The position numbers were made by a program, and so were the translations under genes. Under the pieces are notes generated by a model, which searched no databases, was not told the origin of the DNA, and was given only the letters and a program-made list of their open reading frames with translations. Below, piece by piece: positions 24,481 to 38,280 of a DNA stretch of 64,000 nt. The stretch comes from Bombus terrestris (lineage: Eukaryota > Arthropoda > Insecta > Hymenoptera > Apidae): contig NW_025963660.1 in assembly GCF_910591885.1 (NCBI RefSeq), positions 1-64,000 on the forward strand, given 5' to 3'. The first letter of the stretch is position 1; each line of letters begins with the position of its first letter.

Positions 24481-25770
24481 TGTTCCATGGTTTCCCACGT
24501 TGTCCCACGTTGTCCCACGTTGTCCCACGTTGTTCCATGGTTTCCCACGTTGTCCCACGTTGTCCCACGTTGTCCCACGTTGTCCCACGTTGTCCCACGA
24601 TGTCCCACGTTGTCCCACGTTGTCCCACGTTGTCCCACGTTGTCCCACGTGGTCCCACGTTGTCCCACGTTGTCCCACGGTGTCCAACGATGTCCAACGG
24701 TGTCCAGCGATGTCCAACGGTGTCCCACGTTGTCCCACGTTGTTCCATGGTTTCCCACGTTGTCCCACGTTGTCCCACGTTGTCCCACGGTGTCCAACGA
24801 TGTCCAACGGTGTCCAACGGTGTCCAACGGTGTCCAACGGTGTCCCACGTTGTCCCACGTTGTCCCACGTTGTCCCACGTTGTCCCACGTAGTCCCACGA
24901 TGTCCCACGTTGTCCCACGTTGTCCCACGGTGTCCAACGATGTCCAACGATGTCCAACGGTGTCCCACGTTGTCCCACGTTGTTCCATGGTTTCCCACGT
25001 TGTCCCACGTTGTCCCACGTTGTCCCACGATGTCCCACGTTGTCCCACGTTGTTCCATGGTTTCCCACGTTGTCCCACGTTGTCCCACGTTGTCCCACGT
25101 TGTCCCACGTTGTCCAACGGTGTCCCACGTTGTCCCACGTTGTTCCATGGTTTCCCACGTTGTCCCACGTTGTCCCACGTTGTCCCACGGTGTCCAACGA
25201 TGTCCAACGGTGTCCAACGGTGTCCAACGGTGTCCAACGGTGTCCCACGTTGTCCCACGTTGTCCCACGTTGTCCCACGTTGTCCAACGGTGTCCAACGG
25301 TGTCCCACGTTGTCCCACGTTGTCCCACGTTGCCCCACGGTGTCCAACGGTGTCCCACGTTGTCCCACGTTTTCCCACGTTGTCCCACGTTGTCCCACGG
25401 TGTCCAACGATGTCCAACGATGTCCAACGGTGTCCCACGTTGTCCCACGTTGTTCCATGGTTTCCCACGTTGTCCCACGTTGTCCCACGTTGTCCCACGT
25501 TGTCCCACGGTGTCCAACGATGTCCAACGGTGTCCAACGGTGTCCAACGGTGTCCCACGGTGTCCAACGGTGTCCCACGTTGTCCCACGTTGTCCCACGT
25601 TGTCCCACGTTGTCCCACGTTGTCCCACGTTGTCCCACGTTGTCCAACGATGTCGAACGGTGTCCCACGTTGTCCCACGTTGTCCCACGTTGTCCCACGT
25701 TGTCCCACGTTGTCCCACGGTGTCCAACGATGTCCAACGGTGTCCCACGTTGTCCCACGTTGTTCCATGG
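24481..25770 (+). repeat. Cluster of TGTTCCATGG/TTTCCCACGT dimers
   Basis: Eight dimers start within about 1.3 kb (24481, 24531, 24741, 24981, 25051, 25141, 25451, 25761), against eleven in the first 9.6 kb of the window. Several are only 50-90 bp apart. A smaller cluster is at 16541, 16561 and 16601. Local tandem duplication of the dimer and its flanks is the simplest explanation. Confidence 0.88.
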
Positions 25771-26790
25771 TTTCCCACGTTGTCCCACGTTGTCCCACGT
25801 TGTCCCACGGTGTCCAACGATGTCCAACGGTGTCCAACGTTGTCCAACGGTGTCCAACGGTGTCCCACGTTGTCCCACGTTGTCCAACGGTGTCCAACGG
25901 TGTCCAACGGTGTCCAACGGTGTCCAACGGTGTCCCAAGTTGTCCCACGTTGTCCCACGTTGTCCCACGTTGTCCCACGTTGTCCCACGTTGTCCCACGT
26001 TGTCCCACGTTGTCCCACGTTGTCCCACGTTGTCCCACGTTGTCCCACGTTGTCCCACGTTGTCCCACGTTGTCCCACGATGTCCCACGTTGTCCCACGT
26101 TGTCCCACGTTGTCCCACGTTGTCCCACGGTGTCCAACGATGTCCAACGGTGTCCAACGGTGTCCCACAGTGTCCAACGGTGTCCCACGTTGTCCCACGT
26201 TGTCCCACGTTGTCCCACGTTGTCCCACGTTGTCCCACGATGTCCCACGTTGTCCGACGTTGTCCCACGTTGTCCCACGTTGTCCCACGTTGTCCCACGT
26301 TGTCCCACGTTGTCCCACGTTGTCCCACGTTGTCCGACGTTGTCCCACGTTGTCCCACGTTGTCCCACGTTGTCCCACGGTGTCCAACGATGTCCAACGA
26401 TGTCCAACGGTGTCCCACGTTGTCCCACGTTGTTCCATGGTTTCCCACGTTGTCCCACGTTGTCCCACGGTGTCCAACGATGTCCAACGGTGTCCAACGG
26501 TGTCCAACGGTGTCCAACGGTGTCCCACGTTGTCCCACGTTGTCCCACGTTGTCCCACGTTGTCCCACGTTGTCCCACGATGTCCCACGTTGTCCCACGT
26601 TGTCCCACGTTGTCCCACGATGTCCCACGTTGTCCCACGTTGTCCCACGTTGTCCCACGTTGTCCCACGATGTCCCACGTTGTCCCACGTTGTCCCACGA
26701 TGTCCCACGTTGTCCCACGTTGTCCCACGTTGTCCCACGTTGTCCCACGTTGTCCCACGTTGTCCCACGTTGTCCCACGTTGTCCCACGT

Positions 26791-27530
26791 TGTCCCACGG
26801 TGTCCAACGATGTCCAACGGTGTCCAACGGTGTCTCACGGTGTCCAACGGTGTCCCACGTTGTCCCACGTTGTCCCACGTTGTCCCACGTTGTCCCACGT
26901 TGTCCCACGATGTCCCACGTTGTCCCACGTTGTCCGACGTTGTCCCACGTTTTCCCACGTTGTCCCACGTTGTCCCACGGTGTCCAACGATGTCCAACGG
27001 TGTCCAACGGTGTCCCACGGTGTCCAACGTTGTCCCACGTTGTCCCACGTTGTCCCACGTTGTCCCACGTTGTCCCACGTTGTCCCACGTTGTCCCACGT
27101 TGTCCCACGTTGTCCCACGTTGTCCCACGTTGTCCCACGTTTTCCCATGTTGTCCCACGTTGTCCCACGTTGTCCCACGTTGTCCCACGTTGTCCCACGT
27201 TGTCCCACGTTGTCCCACGTTGTCCCACGGTGTCCAACGATGTCCAACGGTGTCCAGCGATGTCCAACGGTGTCCCACGTTGTCCCACGTTTTCCCACGT
27301 TGTCCCACGTTGTCCCACGGTGTCCAACGATGTCCAACGATGTCCAACGGTGTCCCACGTTGTCCCACGTTGTTCCATGGTTTCCCACGTTTTCCCACGT
27401 TGTCCCACGTTGTCCCACGGTGTCCAACGATGTCCAACGGTGTCCAACGGTGTCCAACGGTGTCCAACGGTGTCCCACGTTGTCCCACGTTGTCCCACGT
27501 TGTCCCACGTTGTCCCACGTAGTCCCACGA
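26791..27530 (+). repeat. Segmental duplication L, copy 2
   Basis: Partner of 23541-24270. It ends at AGTCCCACGA (27521), where a T-to-A change makes TAG in one + frame. The same unit is at 24891, exactly 2,630 bp upstream and 150 bp after a dimer in both places, so this part also derives from the 24.7 kb neighbourhood. Confidence 0.82.
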
Positions 27531-27630
27531 TGTCCCACGTTGTCCCACGTTGTCCCACGTTGTCCCACGTTGTCCCACGTGGTCCCACGTTGTCCCACGT
27601 TGTCCCACGGTGTCCAACGGTGTCCAACGA

Positions 27631-28100
27631 TGTCCCACGTTGTCCCACGTTGTCCCACGTTGTCCCACGTTGTCCCACGATGTCCCACGTTGTCCCACGT
27701 TGTCCCACGTTGTCCCACGTTGTCCCACGTTGTCCCACGTTGTCCCACGTTGTCCCACGTTGTCCCACGTTGTCCCACGTTGTCCCACGATGTCCCACGT
27801 TGTCCCACGTTGTCCCACGTTGTCCCACGTTGTCCCACGTTGTCCCACGTTGTCCCACGTTGTCCCACGTTGTCCCACGTTGTCCCACGTTGTCCCACGT
27901 TGTCCCACGATGTCCCACGTTGTCCCACGTTGTCCCACGTTGTCCCACGTTGTCCCACGTTGTCCCACGTTGTCCCACGTTGTCCCACGTTGTCCCACGT
28001 TGTCCCACGTTGTCCCACGTTGTCCCACGTTGTCCCACGTTGTCCCACGTTGTCCCACGTTGTCCCACGTTGTCCCACGTTGTCCCACGTTGTCCCACGT
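27631..28100 (+). repeat. Unbroken run of 47 CCC units
   Basis: Every unit here is CCC-T or CCC-A, with no CCA or CCATGG interruption. On the - strand this is 47 consecutive GGG triplets at exactly 10-bp spacing, one of the longest uninterrupted GGG/CCC tracts I found. The sub-run 27911-28100 is 19 identical CCC-T units. Confidence 0.88.
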
Positions 28101-28560
28101 TGTCCAACGGTGTCCCACGTTGTCCCACGTTGTTCCATGGTTTCCCACGTTGTCCCACGTTGTCCCACGTTGTCCCACGTTGTCCCACGTTGTCCCACGT
28201 TGTCCCACGATGTCCCACGTTGTCCCACGTTGTCCCACGTTGTCCCACGTTGTCCCACGTGGTCCCACGTTGTCCCACGTTGTCCCACGGTGTCCAACGA
28301 TGTCCAACGGTGTCCAGCGATGTCCAACGGTGTCCAGCGATGTCCAACGGTGTCCCACGTTGTCCCACGTTTTCCCACGTTGTCCCACGTTGTCCCACGG
28401 TGTCCAACGATGTCCAACGATGTCCAACGGTGTCCCACGTTGTCCCACGCTGTTCCATGGTTTCCCACGTTGTCCCACGTTGTCCCACGTTGTCCCACGA
28501 TGTCCCACGTTGTCCCACGTTGTTCCATGGTTTCCCACGTTGTCCCACGTTGTCCCACGT
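28101..28560 (+). repeat. Segmental duplication H, copy 1 (partial)
   Basis: Landmarks match 35091-35540 (+6,980/+6,990 bp) and 39931-40380: dimers 28131/35121/39961, 28451/35431/40271 and 28521/35501/40341. The last two are 70 bp apart in each copy and are preceded by two TGTCCAGCGA units 20 bp apart (28311 and 28331; 35291 and 35311; 40131 and 40151). The unit before the 28451 dimer is TGTCCCACGC, private to this copy. Confidence 0.85.
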
Positions 28561-30580
28561 TGTCCCACGGTGTCCAACGATGTCCAACGGTGTCCAACGG
28601 TGTCCAACGGTGTCCAACGGTGTCCCACGTTGTCCCACGTTGTCCCACGTTGTCCCACGTTGTCCCACGTTGTCCCACGTTGTCCCACGTTGTCCCACGT
28701 TGTCCCACGTTGTCCCACGTTGTCCCACGTTGTCCCACGTTGTCCCACGTTGTCCCACGTTGTCCCACGTTGTCCCACGGTGTCCAACGATGTCCAACGG
28801 TGTCCAGCGATGTCCAACGGTGTCCCACGTTGTCCCACGTTTTCCCACGTTGTCCCACGTTGTCCCACGTTGTCCCACGTTGTCCCACGTTGTCCCACGT
28901 TGTCCCACGTTGTCCCACGTTGTCCCACGGTGTCCAACGATGTCCAACGGTGTCCAGCGATGTCCAACGGTGTCCCACGTTGTCCCACGTTTTCCCACGT
29001 TGTCCCACGTTGTCCCACGGTGTCCAACGATGTCCAACGATGTCCAACGGTGTCCCACGTTGTCCCACGTTGTTCCATGGTTTCCCACGTTGTCCCACGT
29101 TGTCCCACGTTGTCCCACGGTGTCCAACGATGTCCAACGGTGTCCAACGGTGTCCAACGGTGTCCAACGGTGTCCCACGTTGTCCCACGTTGTCCCACGT
29201 TGTCCCACGATGTCCCACGTTGTCCCACGTTGTCCCACGTTGTCCCACGTTGTCCCACGTTGTCCCACGTTGTCCCACGTTGTCCCACGATGTCCCACGT
29301 TGTCCCACGTTGTCCCACGTTGTCCCACGTTGTCCCACGTTGTCCCACGTTGTCCCACGTTGTCCCACGTTGTCCCGCGTTGTCCCACGTTGTCCCACGT
29401 TGTCCCACGTTGTCCCACGGTGTCCAACGATGTCCAACGGTGTCCAGCGATGTCCAACGGTGTCCCACGTTGTCCCACGTTTTCCCACGTTGTCCCACGT
29501 TGTCCCACGGTGTCCAACGATGTCCAACGATGTCCAACGGTGTCCCACGTTGTCCCACGTTGTTCCATGGTTTCCCACGTTGTCCCACGTTGTCCCACGT
29601 TGTCCCACGTTGTCCCGCGTTGTCCCACGTTGTCCCACGTTGTCCCACGTTGTCCCACGGTGTCCAACGATGTCCAACGGTGTCCAGCGATGTCCAACGG
29701 TGTCCCACGTTGTCCCACGTTTTCCCACGTTGTCCCACGTTGTCCCACGGTGTCCAACGATGTCCAACGATGTCCAACGGTGTCCCACGTTGTCCCACGT
29801 TGTTCCATGGTTTCCCACGTTGTCCCACGTTGTCCCACGTTGTCCCACGGTGTCCAACGATGTCCAACGGTGTCCAACGGTGTCCAACGGTGTCCAACGG
29901 TGTCCCACGTTGTCCCACGTTGTCCCACGTTGTCCCACGTTGTCCCACGTTGTCCCACGTGGTCCCACGTTGTCCCACGTTGTCCCACGGTGTCCAACGG
30001 TGTCCCACGTTGTCCCACGTTTTCCCACGTTGTGTCACGTTGTCCCACGGTGTCCAACGATGTCCAACGATGTCCAACGGTGTCCCACGTTGTCCCACGT
30101 TGTTCCATGGTTTCCCACGTTGTCCCACGTTGTCCCACGTTGTCCCACGTTGTCCCACGGTGTCCAACGATGTCCAACGGTGTCCAACGGTGTCCAACGG
30201 TGTCCCACGGTGTCCAACGGTGTCCCACGTTGTCCCACGTTGTCCCACGTTGTCCCACGTTGTCCCACGTTGTCCCACGTTGTCCCACGTTGTCCAACGA
30301 TGTCGAACGGTGTCCCACGTTGTCCCACGTTGTCCCACGTTGTCCCACGTTGTCCCACGTTGTCCCACGGTGTCCAACGATGTCCAACGGTGTCCCACGT
30401 TGTCCCACGTTGTCCCATGGTTTCCCACGTTGTCCCACGTTGTCCCACGTTGTCCCACGGTGTCCAACGATGTCCAACGGTGTCCAACGGTGTCCAACGG
30501 TGTCCAACGGTGTCCCACGTTGTCCCACGTTGTCCAACGGTGTCCAACGGTGTCCAACGGTGTCCAACGGTGTCCAACGG

Positions 30581-30590
30581 TGTCCCAAGT
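30581..30590 (+). repeat. TGTCCCAAGT variant unit, marker of a recurrent context
   Basis: This CpG-less unit occurs at 25931, 30581, 32511, 36841, 42101 and 42631. At the first five it follows a dimer, CCA-G units, two CCC-T and a further row of CCA-G units. At 42631 the two CCC-T and second CCA-G row are missing. At 30411 the upstream dimer reads TGTCCCATGG instead of TGTTCCATGG but is still followed by TTTCCCACGT, an intermediate form or a reversion. Confidence 0.85.
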
Positions 30591-32880
30591 TGTCCCACGT
30601 TGTCCCACGTTGTCCCACGGTGTCCAACGATGTCCAACGGTGTCCCACGTTGTCCCACGTTGTCCCACGTTGTCCCACGGTGTCCAACGATGTCCAACGG
30701 TGTCCAGCGATGTCCAACGGTGTCCCACGTTGTCCCACGTTTTCCCACGTTGTCCCACGTTGTCCCACGTTGTCCCACGTTGTCCCACGTTGTCCCACGT
30801 TGTCCCACGTTGTCCCACGTTGTCCCACGGTGTCCAACGATGTCCAACGGTGTCCAGCGATGTCCAACGGTGTCCCACGTTGTCCCACGTTTTCCCACGT
30901 TGTCCCACGTTTTCCCACGTTGTCCCACGTTGTCCCACGTTGTCCCACGGTGTCCAACGATGTCCAACGGTGTCCCACGTTGTCCCACGTTGTCCCACGT
31001 TGTCCCACGGTGTCCAACGATGTCCAACGGTGTCCAGCGATGTCCAACGGTGTCCCACGTTGTCCCACGTTTTCCCACGTTGTCCCACGTTGTCCCACGT
31101 TGTCCCACGTTGTCCCACGTTGTCCCACGTTGTCCCACGTTGTCCCACGTTGTCCCACGGTGTCCAACGATGTCCAACGGTGTCCAGCGATGTCCAACGG
31201 TGTCCCACGTTGTCCCACGTTTTCCCACGTTGTCCCACGTTGTCCCACGGTGTCCAACGATGTCCAACGATGTCCAACGGTGTCCCACGTTGTCCCACGT
31301 TGTTCCATGGTTTCCCACGTTGTCCCACGTTGTCCCACGTTGTCCCACGGTGTCCAACGATGTCCAACGGTGTCCAACGGTGTCCAACGGTGTCCAACGG
31401 TGTCCCACGTTGTCCCACGTTGTCCCACGTTGTCCCACGTTGTCCCACGTTGTCCCACGATGTCCCACGTTGTCCCACGTTGTCCCACGTTGTCCCACGT
31501 TGTCCCACGTTGTCCCACGTTGTCCCACGTTGTCCCACGTTGTCCCGCGTTGTCCCACGTTGTCCCACGTTGTCCCACGTTGTCCCACGGTGTCCAACGA
31601 TGTCCAAAGGTGTCCAGCGATGTCCAACGGTGTCCCACGTTGTCCCACGTTTTCCCACGTTGTCCCACGTTGTCCCACGGTGTCCAACGATGTCCAACGA
31701 TGTCCAACGGTGTCCCACGTTGTCCCACGTTGTTCCATGGTTTCCCACGTTGTCCCACGTTGTCCCACGGTGTCCAACGATGTCCAACGGTGTCCAACGG
31801 TGTCCAACGGTGTCCAACGGTGTCCCACGTTGTCCCACGTTGTCCCACGTTGTCCCACGTTGTCCCACGTTGTCCCACGTTGTCCCACGTGGTCCCACGT
31901 TGTCCCACGTTGTCCCACGGTGTCCAACGGTGTCCCACGTTGTCCCACGTTTTCCCACGTTGTCCCACGTTGTCCCACGGTGTCCAACGATGTCCAACGA
32001 TGTCCAACGGTGTCCCACGTTGTCCCACGTTGTTCCATGGTTTCCCACGTTGTCCCACGTTGTCCCACGTTGTCCCACGTTGTCCCACGGTGTCCAACGA
32101 TGTCCAACGGTGTCCAACGGTGTCCAACGGTGTCCCACGGTGTCCAACGGTGTCCCACGTTGTCCCACGTTGTCCCACGTTGTCCCACGTTGTCCCACGT
32201 TGTCCCACGTTGTCCCACGTTGTCCAACGATGTCGAACGGTGTCCCACGTTGTCCCACGTTGTCCCACGTTGTCCCACGTTGTCCCACGTTGTCCCACGG
32301 TGTCCAACGATGTCCAACGGTGTCCCACGTTGTCCCACGTTGTTCCATGGTTTCCCACGTTGTCCCACGTTGTCCCACGTTGTCCCACGGTGTCCAACGA
32401 TGTCCAACGGTGTCCAACGGTGTCCAACGGTGTCCAACGGTGTCCCACGTTGTCCCACGTTGTCCAACGGTGTCCAACGGTGTCCAACGGTGTCCAACGG
32501 TGTCCCACGGTGTCCCAAGTTGTCCCACGTTGTCCCACGTTGTCCCACGGTGTCCAACGATGTCCAACGGTGTCCCACGTTGTCCCACGGTGTCCAACGA
32601 TGTCCAACGGTGTCCCACGTTGTCCAACGGTGTCCCACGTTGTCCCACGGTGTCCAACGATGTCCAACGGTGTCCCACATTGTCCCACGTTGTCCCACGT
32701 TGTCCCACGTTGTCCCACGTTGTCCCACGATGTCCCACGTTGTCCCACGTTGTCCCACGATGTCCCACGTTGTCCCACGTTGTCCCACGTTGTCCCACGA
32801 TGTCCCACGTTGTCCCACGTTGTCCCACGTTGTCCCACGATGTCCCACGTTGTCCCACGTTGTCCCACGTTGTCCCACGG

Positions 32881-34980
32881 TGTCCAACGATGTCCAACGG
32901 TGTCCAACGGTGTCCCACGGTGTCCAACGGTGTCCCACGTTGTCCCACGTTGTCCCACGTTGTCCCACGTTGTCCCACGTTGTCCCACGATGTCCCACGT
33001 TGTCCCACGTTGTCCGACGTTGTCCCACGTTGTCCCACGTTGTCCCACGTTGTCCCACGGTGTCCAACGATGTCCAACGATGTCCAACGGTGTCCCACGT
33101 TGTCCCACGTTGTTCCATGGTTTCCCACGTTGTCCCACGTTGTCCCACGTTGTCCCACGGTGTCCAACGATGTCCAACGGTGTCCAACGGTGTCCAACGG
33201 TGTCCAACGGTGTCCCACGGTGTCCAACGATGTCCAACGGTGTCCCACGTTGTCCAACGGTGTCCCACGTTGTCCCACGTTGTCCCACGTTGTCCCACGT
33301 TGTCCCACGTTGTCCCACGTTGTCCCACGTTGTCCAACGATGTCCAACGGTGTCCCACGTTGTCCCACGTTGTTCCATGGTTTCCCACGTTGTCCCACGT
33401 TGTCCCACGTTGTCCCACGGTGTCCAACGATGTCCAACGGTGTCCAACGGTGTCCAACGGTGTCCAACGGTGTCCCACGTTGGCCCACGTTGTCCCACGT
33501 TGTCCCACGGTGTCCAACGATGTCCAACGGTGTCCCACGTTGTCCCACGTTGTCCCACGTTGTCCCACGTTGTCCCACGATGTCCCACGTTGTCCCACGT
33601 TGTCCCACGTTGTCCCACGATGTCCCACGTTGTCCCACGTTGTCCCACGTTGTCCCACGTTGTCCCACGGTGTCCAACGATGTCCAACGGTGTCCAACGG
33701 TGTCCAACGGTGTCCAACGGTGTCCCACGTTGGCCCACGTTGTCCCACGTTGTCCCACGGTGTCCAACGATGTCCAACGGTGTCCCACGTTGTCCCACGT
33801 TGTCCCACGGTGTCCCACGTTGTCCCACGTTGTTCCATGGTTTCCCACGTTGTCCCACGTTGTCCCACGTTGTCCCACGGTGTCCAACGATGTCCAACGG
33901 TGTCCAACGGTGTCCAACGGTGTCCAACGGTGTCCCACGGTGTCCAACGATGTCCAACGGTGTCCCACGTTGTCCAACGGTGTCCCACGTTGTCCCACGT
34001 TGTCCCACGTTGTCCCACGTTGTCCCACGTTGTCCCACGTTGTCCCACGTTGTCCCACGTTGCCCCACGTTGTCCCACGTTGTCCCGCGTTGTCCCACGG
34101 TGTCCAACGATGTCCAACGGTGTCCAACGGTGTCCCACGGTGTCCAACGGTGTCCCACGTTGTCCCACGTTGTCCCACGTTGTCCCACGTTGTCCCACGT
34201 TGTCCCACGTTGTCCAACGATGTCCAACGGTGTCCCACGTTGTCCCACGTTGTTCCATGGTTTCCCACGTTGTCCCACGTTGTCCCACGTTGTCCCACGT
34301 TGTCCCACGTTGTCCCACGGTGTCCCACGGTGTCCAACGATGTCCAACGGTGTCCCACGTTGTCCCACGTTGTCCCACGATGTCCCACGTTGTCCCACGT
34401 TGTCCCACGTTGTCCCACGTTGTCCCACGTTGTCCCACGTTGTCCCACGTGGTCCCACGTTGTCCCACGTTGTCCCACGGTGTCCAACGATGTCCAACGG
34501 TGTCCCACGTTGTCCAACGGTGTCCCACGTTGTCCCACGTTGTCCCACGTTGTCCCACGTTGTCCCACGATGTCCCACGTTGTCCCACGTTGTCCCACGT
34601 TGTCCCACGTTGTCCCACGTTGTCCCACGGTGTCCAACGATGTCCCACGTTGTCCCACGTTGTCCCACGTTGTCCCACGTTGTCCCACGATGTCCCACGT
34701 TGTCCCACGTTGTCCCACGTTGTCCCACGTTGTCCCACGTTGTCCCACGTTGTCCAACGATGTCCAACGGTGTCCCACGTTGTCCCACGTTGTTCCATGG
34801 TTTCCCACGTTGTCCCACGTTGTCCCACGGTGTCCAACGATGTCCAACGGTGTCCAACGGTGTCCAACGGTGTCCAACGGTGTCCCACGTTGTCCCACGT
34901 TGTCCCACCTTGTCCCACGGTGTCCAACGATGTCCAACGGTGTCCCACGTTGTCCCACGTTGGCCCACGTTGGCCCACGT
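32881..34980 (+). repeat. Segmental duplication G, copy 1
   Basis: The block matches 43111-45211. The offset is +10,230 bp at the left: CCA-A 32881/43111, dimers 33111/43341, 33371/43601 and 33831/44061, TGGCCCACGT 33481/43711 and 33731/43961. To the right it is +10,221 bp, which includes the extra base at 44151-44161 and the loss of one unit: TGCCCCACGT 34061/44282, dimers 34251/44472 and 34791/45012, GGTCCCACGT 34451/44672. The double TGGCCCACGT at 34961 and 34971 is matched by 45192 and 45202. Confidence 0.88.
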
Positions 34981-35030
34981 TGTCCCACGTTGTCCCACGT
35001 TGTCCAACGATGTCCAACGGTGTCCCACGT

Positions 35031-36860
35031 TGTCCCACGTTGTTCCATGGTTTCCCACGTTGTCCCACGTTGTCCCACGTTGTCCCACGTTGTCCAACGG
35101 TGTCCCACGTTGTCCCACGTTGTTCCATGGTTTCCCACGTTGTCCCACGTTGTCCCACGTTGTCCCACGTTGTCCCACGTTGTCCCACGATGTCCCACGT
35201 TGTCCCACGTTGTCCCACGTTGTCCCACGTTGTCCCACGTGGTCCCACGTTGTCCCACGTTGTCCCACGGTGTCCAACGATGTCCAACGGTGTCCAGCGA
35301 TGTCCAACGGTGTCCAGCGATGTCCAACGGTGTCCCACGTTGTCCCACGTTTTCCCACGTTGTCCCACGTTGTCCCACGGTGTCCAACGATGTCCAACGA
35401 TGTCCAACGGTGTCCCACGTTGTCCCACGTTGTTCCATGGTTTCCCACGTTGTCCCACGTTGTCCCACGTTGTCCCACGATGTCCCACGTTGTCCCACGT
35501 TGTTCCATGGTTTCCCACGTTGTCCCACGTTGTCCCACGTTGTCCCACGGTGTCCAACGATGTCCAACGGTGTCCAACGGTGTCCAACGGTGTCCAACGG
35601 TGTCCCACGTTGTCCCACGTTGTCCCACGTTGTCCCACGTTGTCCCACGTTGTCCCACGTTGTCCCACGTTGTCCCACGTTGTCCCACGTTGTCCCACGT
35701 TGTCCCACGTTGTCCAACGGTGTCCCACGTTGTCCCACGTTGTCCCACGTTGTCCCACGTTGTCCCACGTTGTCCCACGATGTCCCACGATGTCCCACGT
35801 TGTCCCACGTTGTCCCACGTTGTCCCACGTTGTCCCACGTTGTCCCACGTTGTCCCACGTTGTCCCACGTTGTCCCGCGTTGTCCCACGTTGTCCCACGT
35901 TTTCCCACGTTGTCCCACGGTGTCCAACGATGTCCAACGGTGTCCAGCGATGTCCAACGGTGTCCCACGTTGTCCCACGTTTTCCCACGTTGTCCCACGT
36001 TGTCCCACGGTGTCCAACGATGTCCAACGATGTCCAACGGTGTCCCACGTTGTCCCACGTTGTTCCATGGTTTCCCACGTTGTCCCACGTTGTCCCACGT
36101 TGTCCCACGGTGTCCAACGATGTCCAACGGTGTCCAACGGTGTCCAACGGTGTCCAACGGTGTCCCACGTTGTCCCACGTTGTCCCACGTTGTCCCACAT
36201 TGTCCCACGTTGTCCCACGTTGTCCCACGTGGTCCCACGTTGTCCCACGTTGTCCCACGGTGTCCAACGGTGTCCCACGTTGTCCCACGTTTTCCCACGT
36301 TGTCCCACGTTGTCCCACGGTGTCCAACGATGTCCAACGGTGTCCCACGTTGTCCCACGTTGTTCCATGGTTTCCCACGTTGTCCCACGTTGTCCCACGT
36401 TGTCCCACGTTGTCCCACGGTGTCCAACGATGTCCAACGGTGTCCAACGGTGTCCAACGGTGTCCCACGGTGTCCAACGGTGTCCCACGTTGTCCCACGT
36501 TGTCCCACGTTGTCCCACGTTGTCCCACGTTGTCCCACGTTGTCCCACGTTGTCCAACGATGTCGAACGGTGTCCCACGTTGTCCCACGTTGTCCCACGT
36601 TGTCCCACGTTGTCCCACGTTGTCCCACGGTGTCCAACGATGTCCAACGGTGTCCCACGTTGTCCCACGTTGTTCCATGGTTTCCCACGTTGTCCCACGT
36701 TGTCCCACGTTGTCCCACGGTGTCCAACGATGTCCAACGGTGTCCAACGGTGTCCAACGGTGTCCAACGGTGTCCCACGTTGTCCCACGTTGTCCAACGG
36801 TGTCCAACGGTGTCCAACGGTGTCCAACGGTGTCCAACGGTGTCCCAAGTTGTCCCACGT
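35031..36860 (+). repeat. Segmental duplication H, copy 2
   Basis: The block matches 39871-42120. The offset is +4,840 bp at the left (dimers 35041/39881, 35121/39961, 35431/40271, 35501/40341), +5,280 bp in the middle (dimers 36061/41341 and 36361/41641, TGTCCCACAT 36191/41471) and +5,260 bp at the right (dimer 36671/41931, TGTCCCAAGT 36841/42101). The second copy therefore holds about 440 bp extra near 40.5-41.0 kb. Confidence 0.87.
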
Positions 36861-38280
36861 TGTCCCACGTTGTCCCACGGTGTCCAACGATGTCCAACGG
36901 TGTCCCACGTTGTCCCACGGTGTCCAACGATGTCCAACGGTGTCCCACGTTGTCCAACGGTGTCCCACGTTGTCCCACGGTGTCCAACGATGTCCAACGG
37001 TGTCCCACGTTGTCCCACGTTGTCCCACGTTGTCCCACGTTGTCCCACGTTGTCCCACGATGTCCCACGTTGTCCCACGGTGTCCAACGGTGTCCCACGT
37101 TGTCCCACGTTGTCCCACGTTGTCCCACGTTGTCCCACGTTGTCCCACGATGTCCCACGTTGTCCCACGTTGTCCCACGTTGTCCCACGATGTCCCACGT
37201 TGTCCCACGTTGTCCCACGTTGTCCCACGATGTCCCACGTTGTCCCACGTTGTCCCACGTTGTCCCACGTTGTCCCACGGTGTCCAACGATGTCCAACGG
37301 TGTCCCACGTTGTCCCACGTTGTCCCACGTTGTCCCACGTTGTCCCACGATGTCCCACGTTGTCCCACGTTGTCCCACGTTGTCCCACGATGTCCCACGT
37401 TGTCCCACGTTGTCCCACGTTGTCCCACGTTGTCCCACGGTGTCCAACGATGTCCAACGGTGTCCAACGGTGTCCAACGGTGTCCAACGGTGTCCCACGT
37501 TGGCCCACGTTGTCCCACGTTGTCCCACGGTGTCCAACGATGTCCAACGGTGTCCCACGTTGTCCCACGTTGTCCCACGGTGTCCCACGTTGTCCCACGT
37601 TGTTCCATGGTTTCCCACGTTGTCCCACGTTGTCCCACGTTGTCCCACGGTGTCCAACGATGTCCAACGGTGTCCAACGGTGTCCCACGTTGTCCCACGT
37701 TGTCCAACGATGTCCAACGGTGTCCCACGTTGTCCCACGTTGTTCCATGGTTTCCCACGTTGTCCCACGTTGTCCCACGTTGTCCCACGTTGTCCCACGT
37801 TGTCCCACGGTGTCCCACGGTGTCCAACGATGTCCAACGGTGTCCCACGTTGTCCCACGTTGTCCCACGATGTCCCACGTTGTCCCACGTTGTCCCACGT
37901 TGTCCCACGTTGTCCCACGTTGTCCCACGTTGTCCCACGTGGTCCCACGTTGTCCCACGTTGTCCCACGGTGTCCAACGATGTCCAACGGTGTCCCACGT
38001 TGTCCAACGGTGTCCCACGTTGTCCCACGTTGTCCCACGTTGTCCCACGTTGTCCCACGATGTCCCACGTTGTCCCACGTTGTCCCACGTTGTCCCACGT
38101 TGTCCCACGTTGTCCCACGGTGTCCAACGATGTCCCACGTTGTCCCACGTTGTCCCACGTTGTCCCACGTTGTCCCACGTTGTCCCACGATGTCCCACGT
38201 TGTCCCACGTTGTCCCACGTTGTCCCACGTTGTCCCACGTTGTCCCACGTTGTCCAACGATGTCCAACGGTGTCCCACGT

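Noticed and set aside
10..27522. Very long open reading frames on + (three overlapping, then one to 56701) as giant repetitive proteins
   Set aside because: All three frames give the same decapeptide cycle because the unit is 10 bp, and the opposite strand is equally open. There is no codon bias, no unique N- or C-terminal domain, no splice or promoter signal, and unit gains and losses ignore the frame (including 9- and 11-mers).
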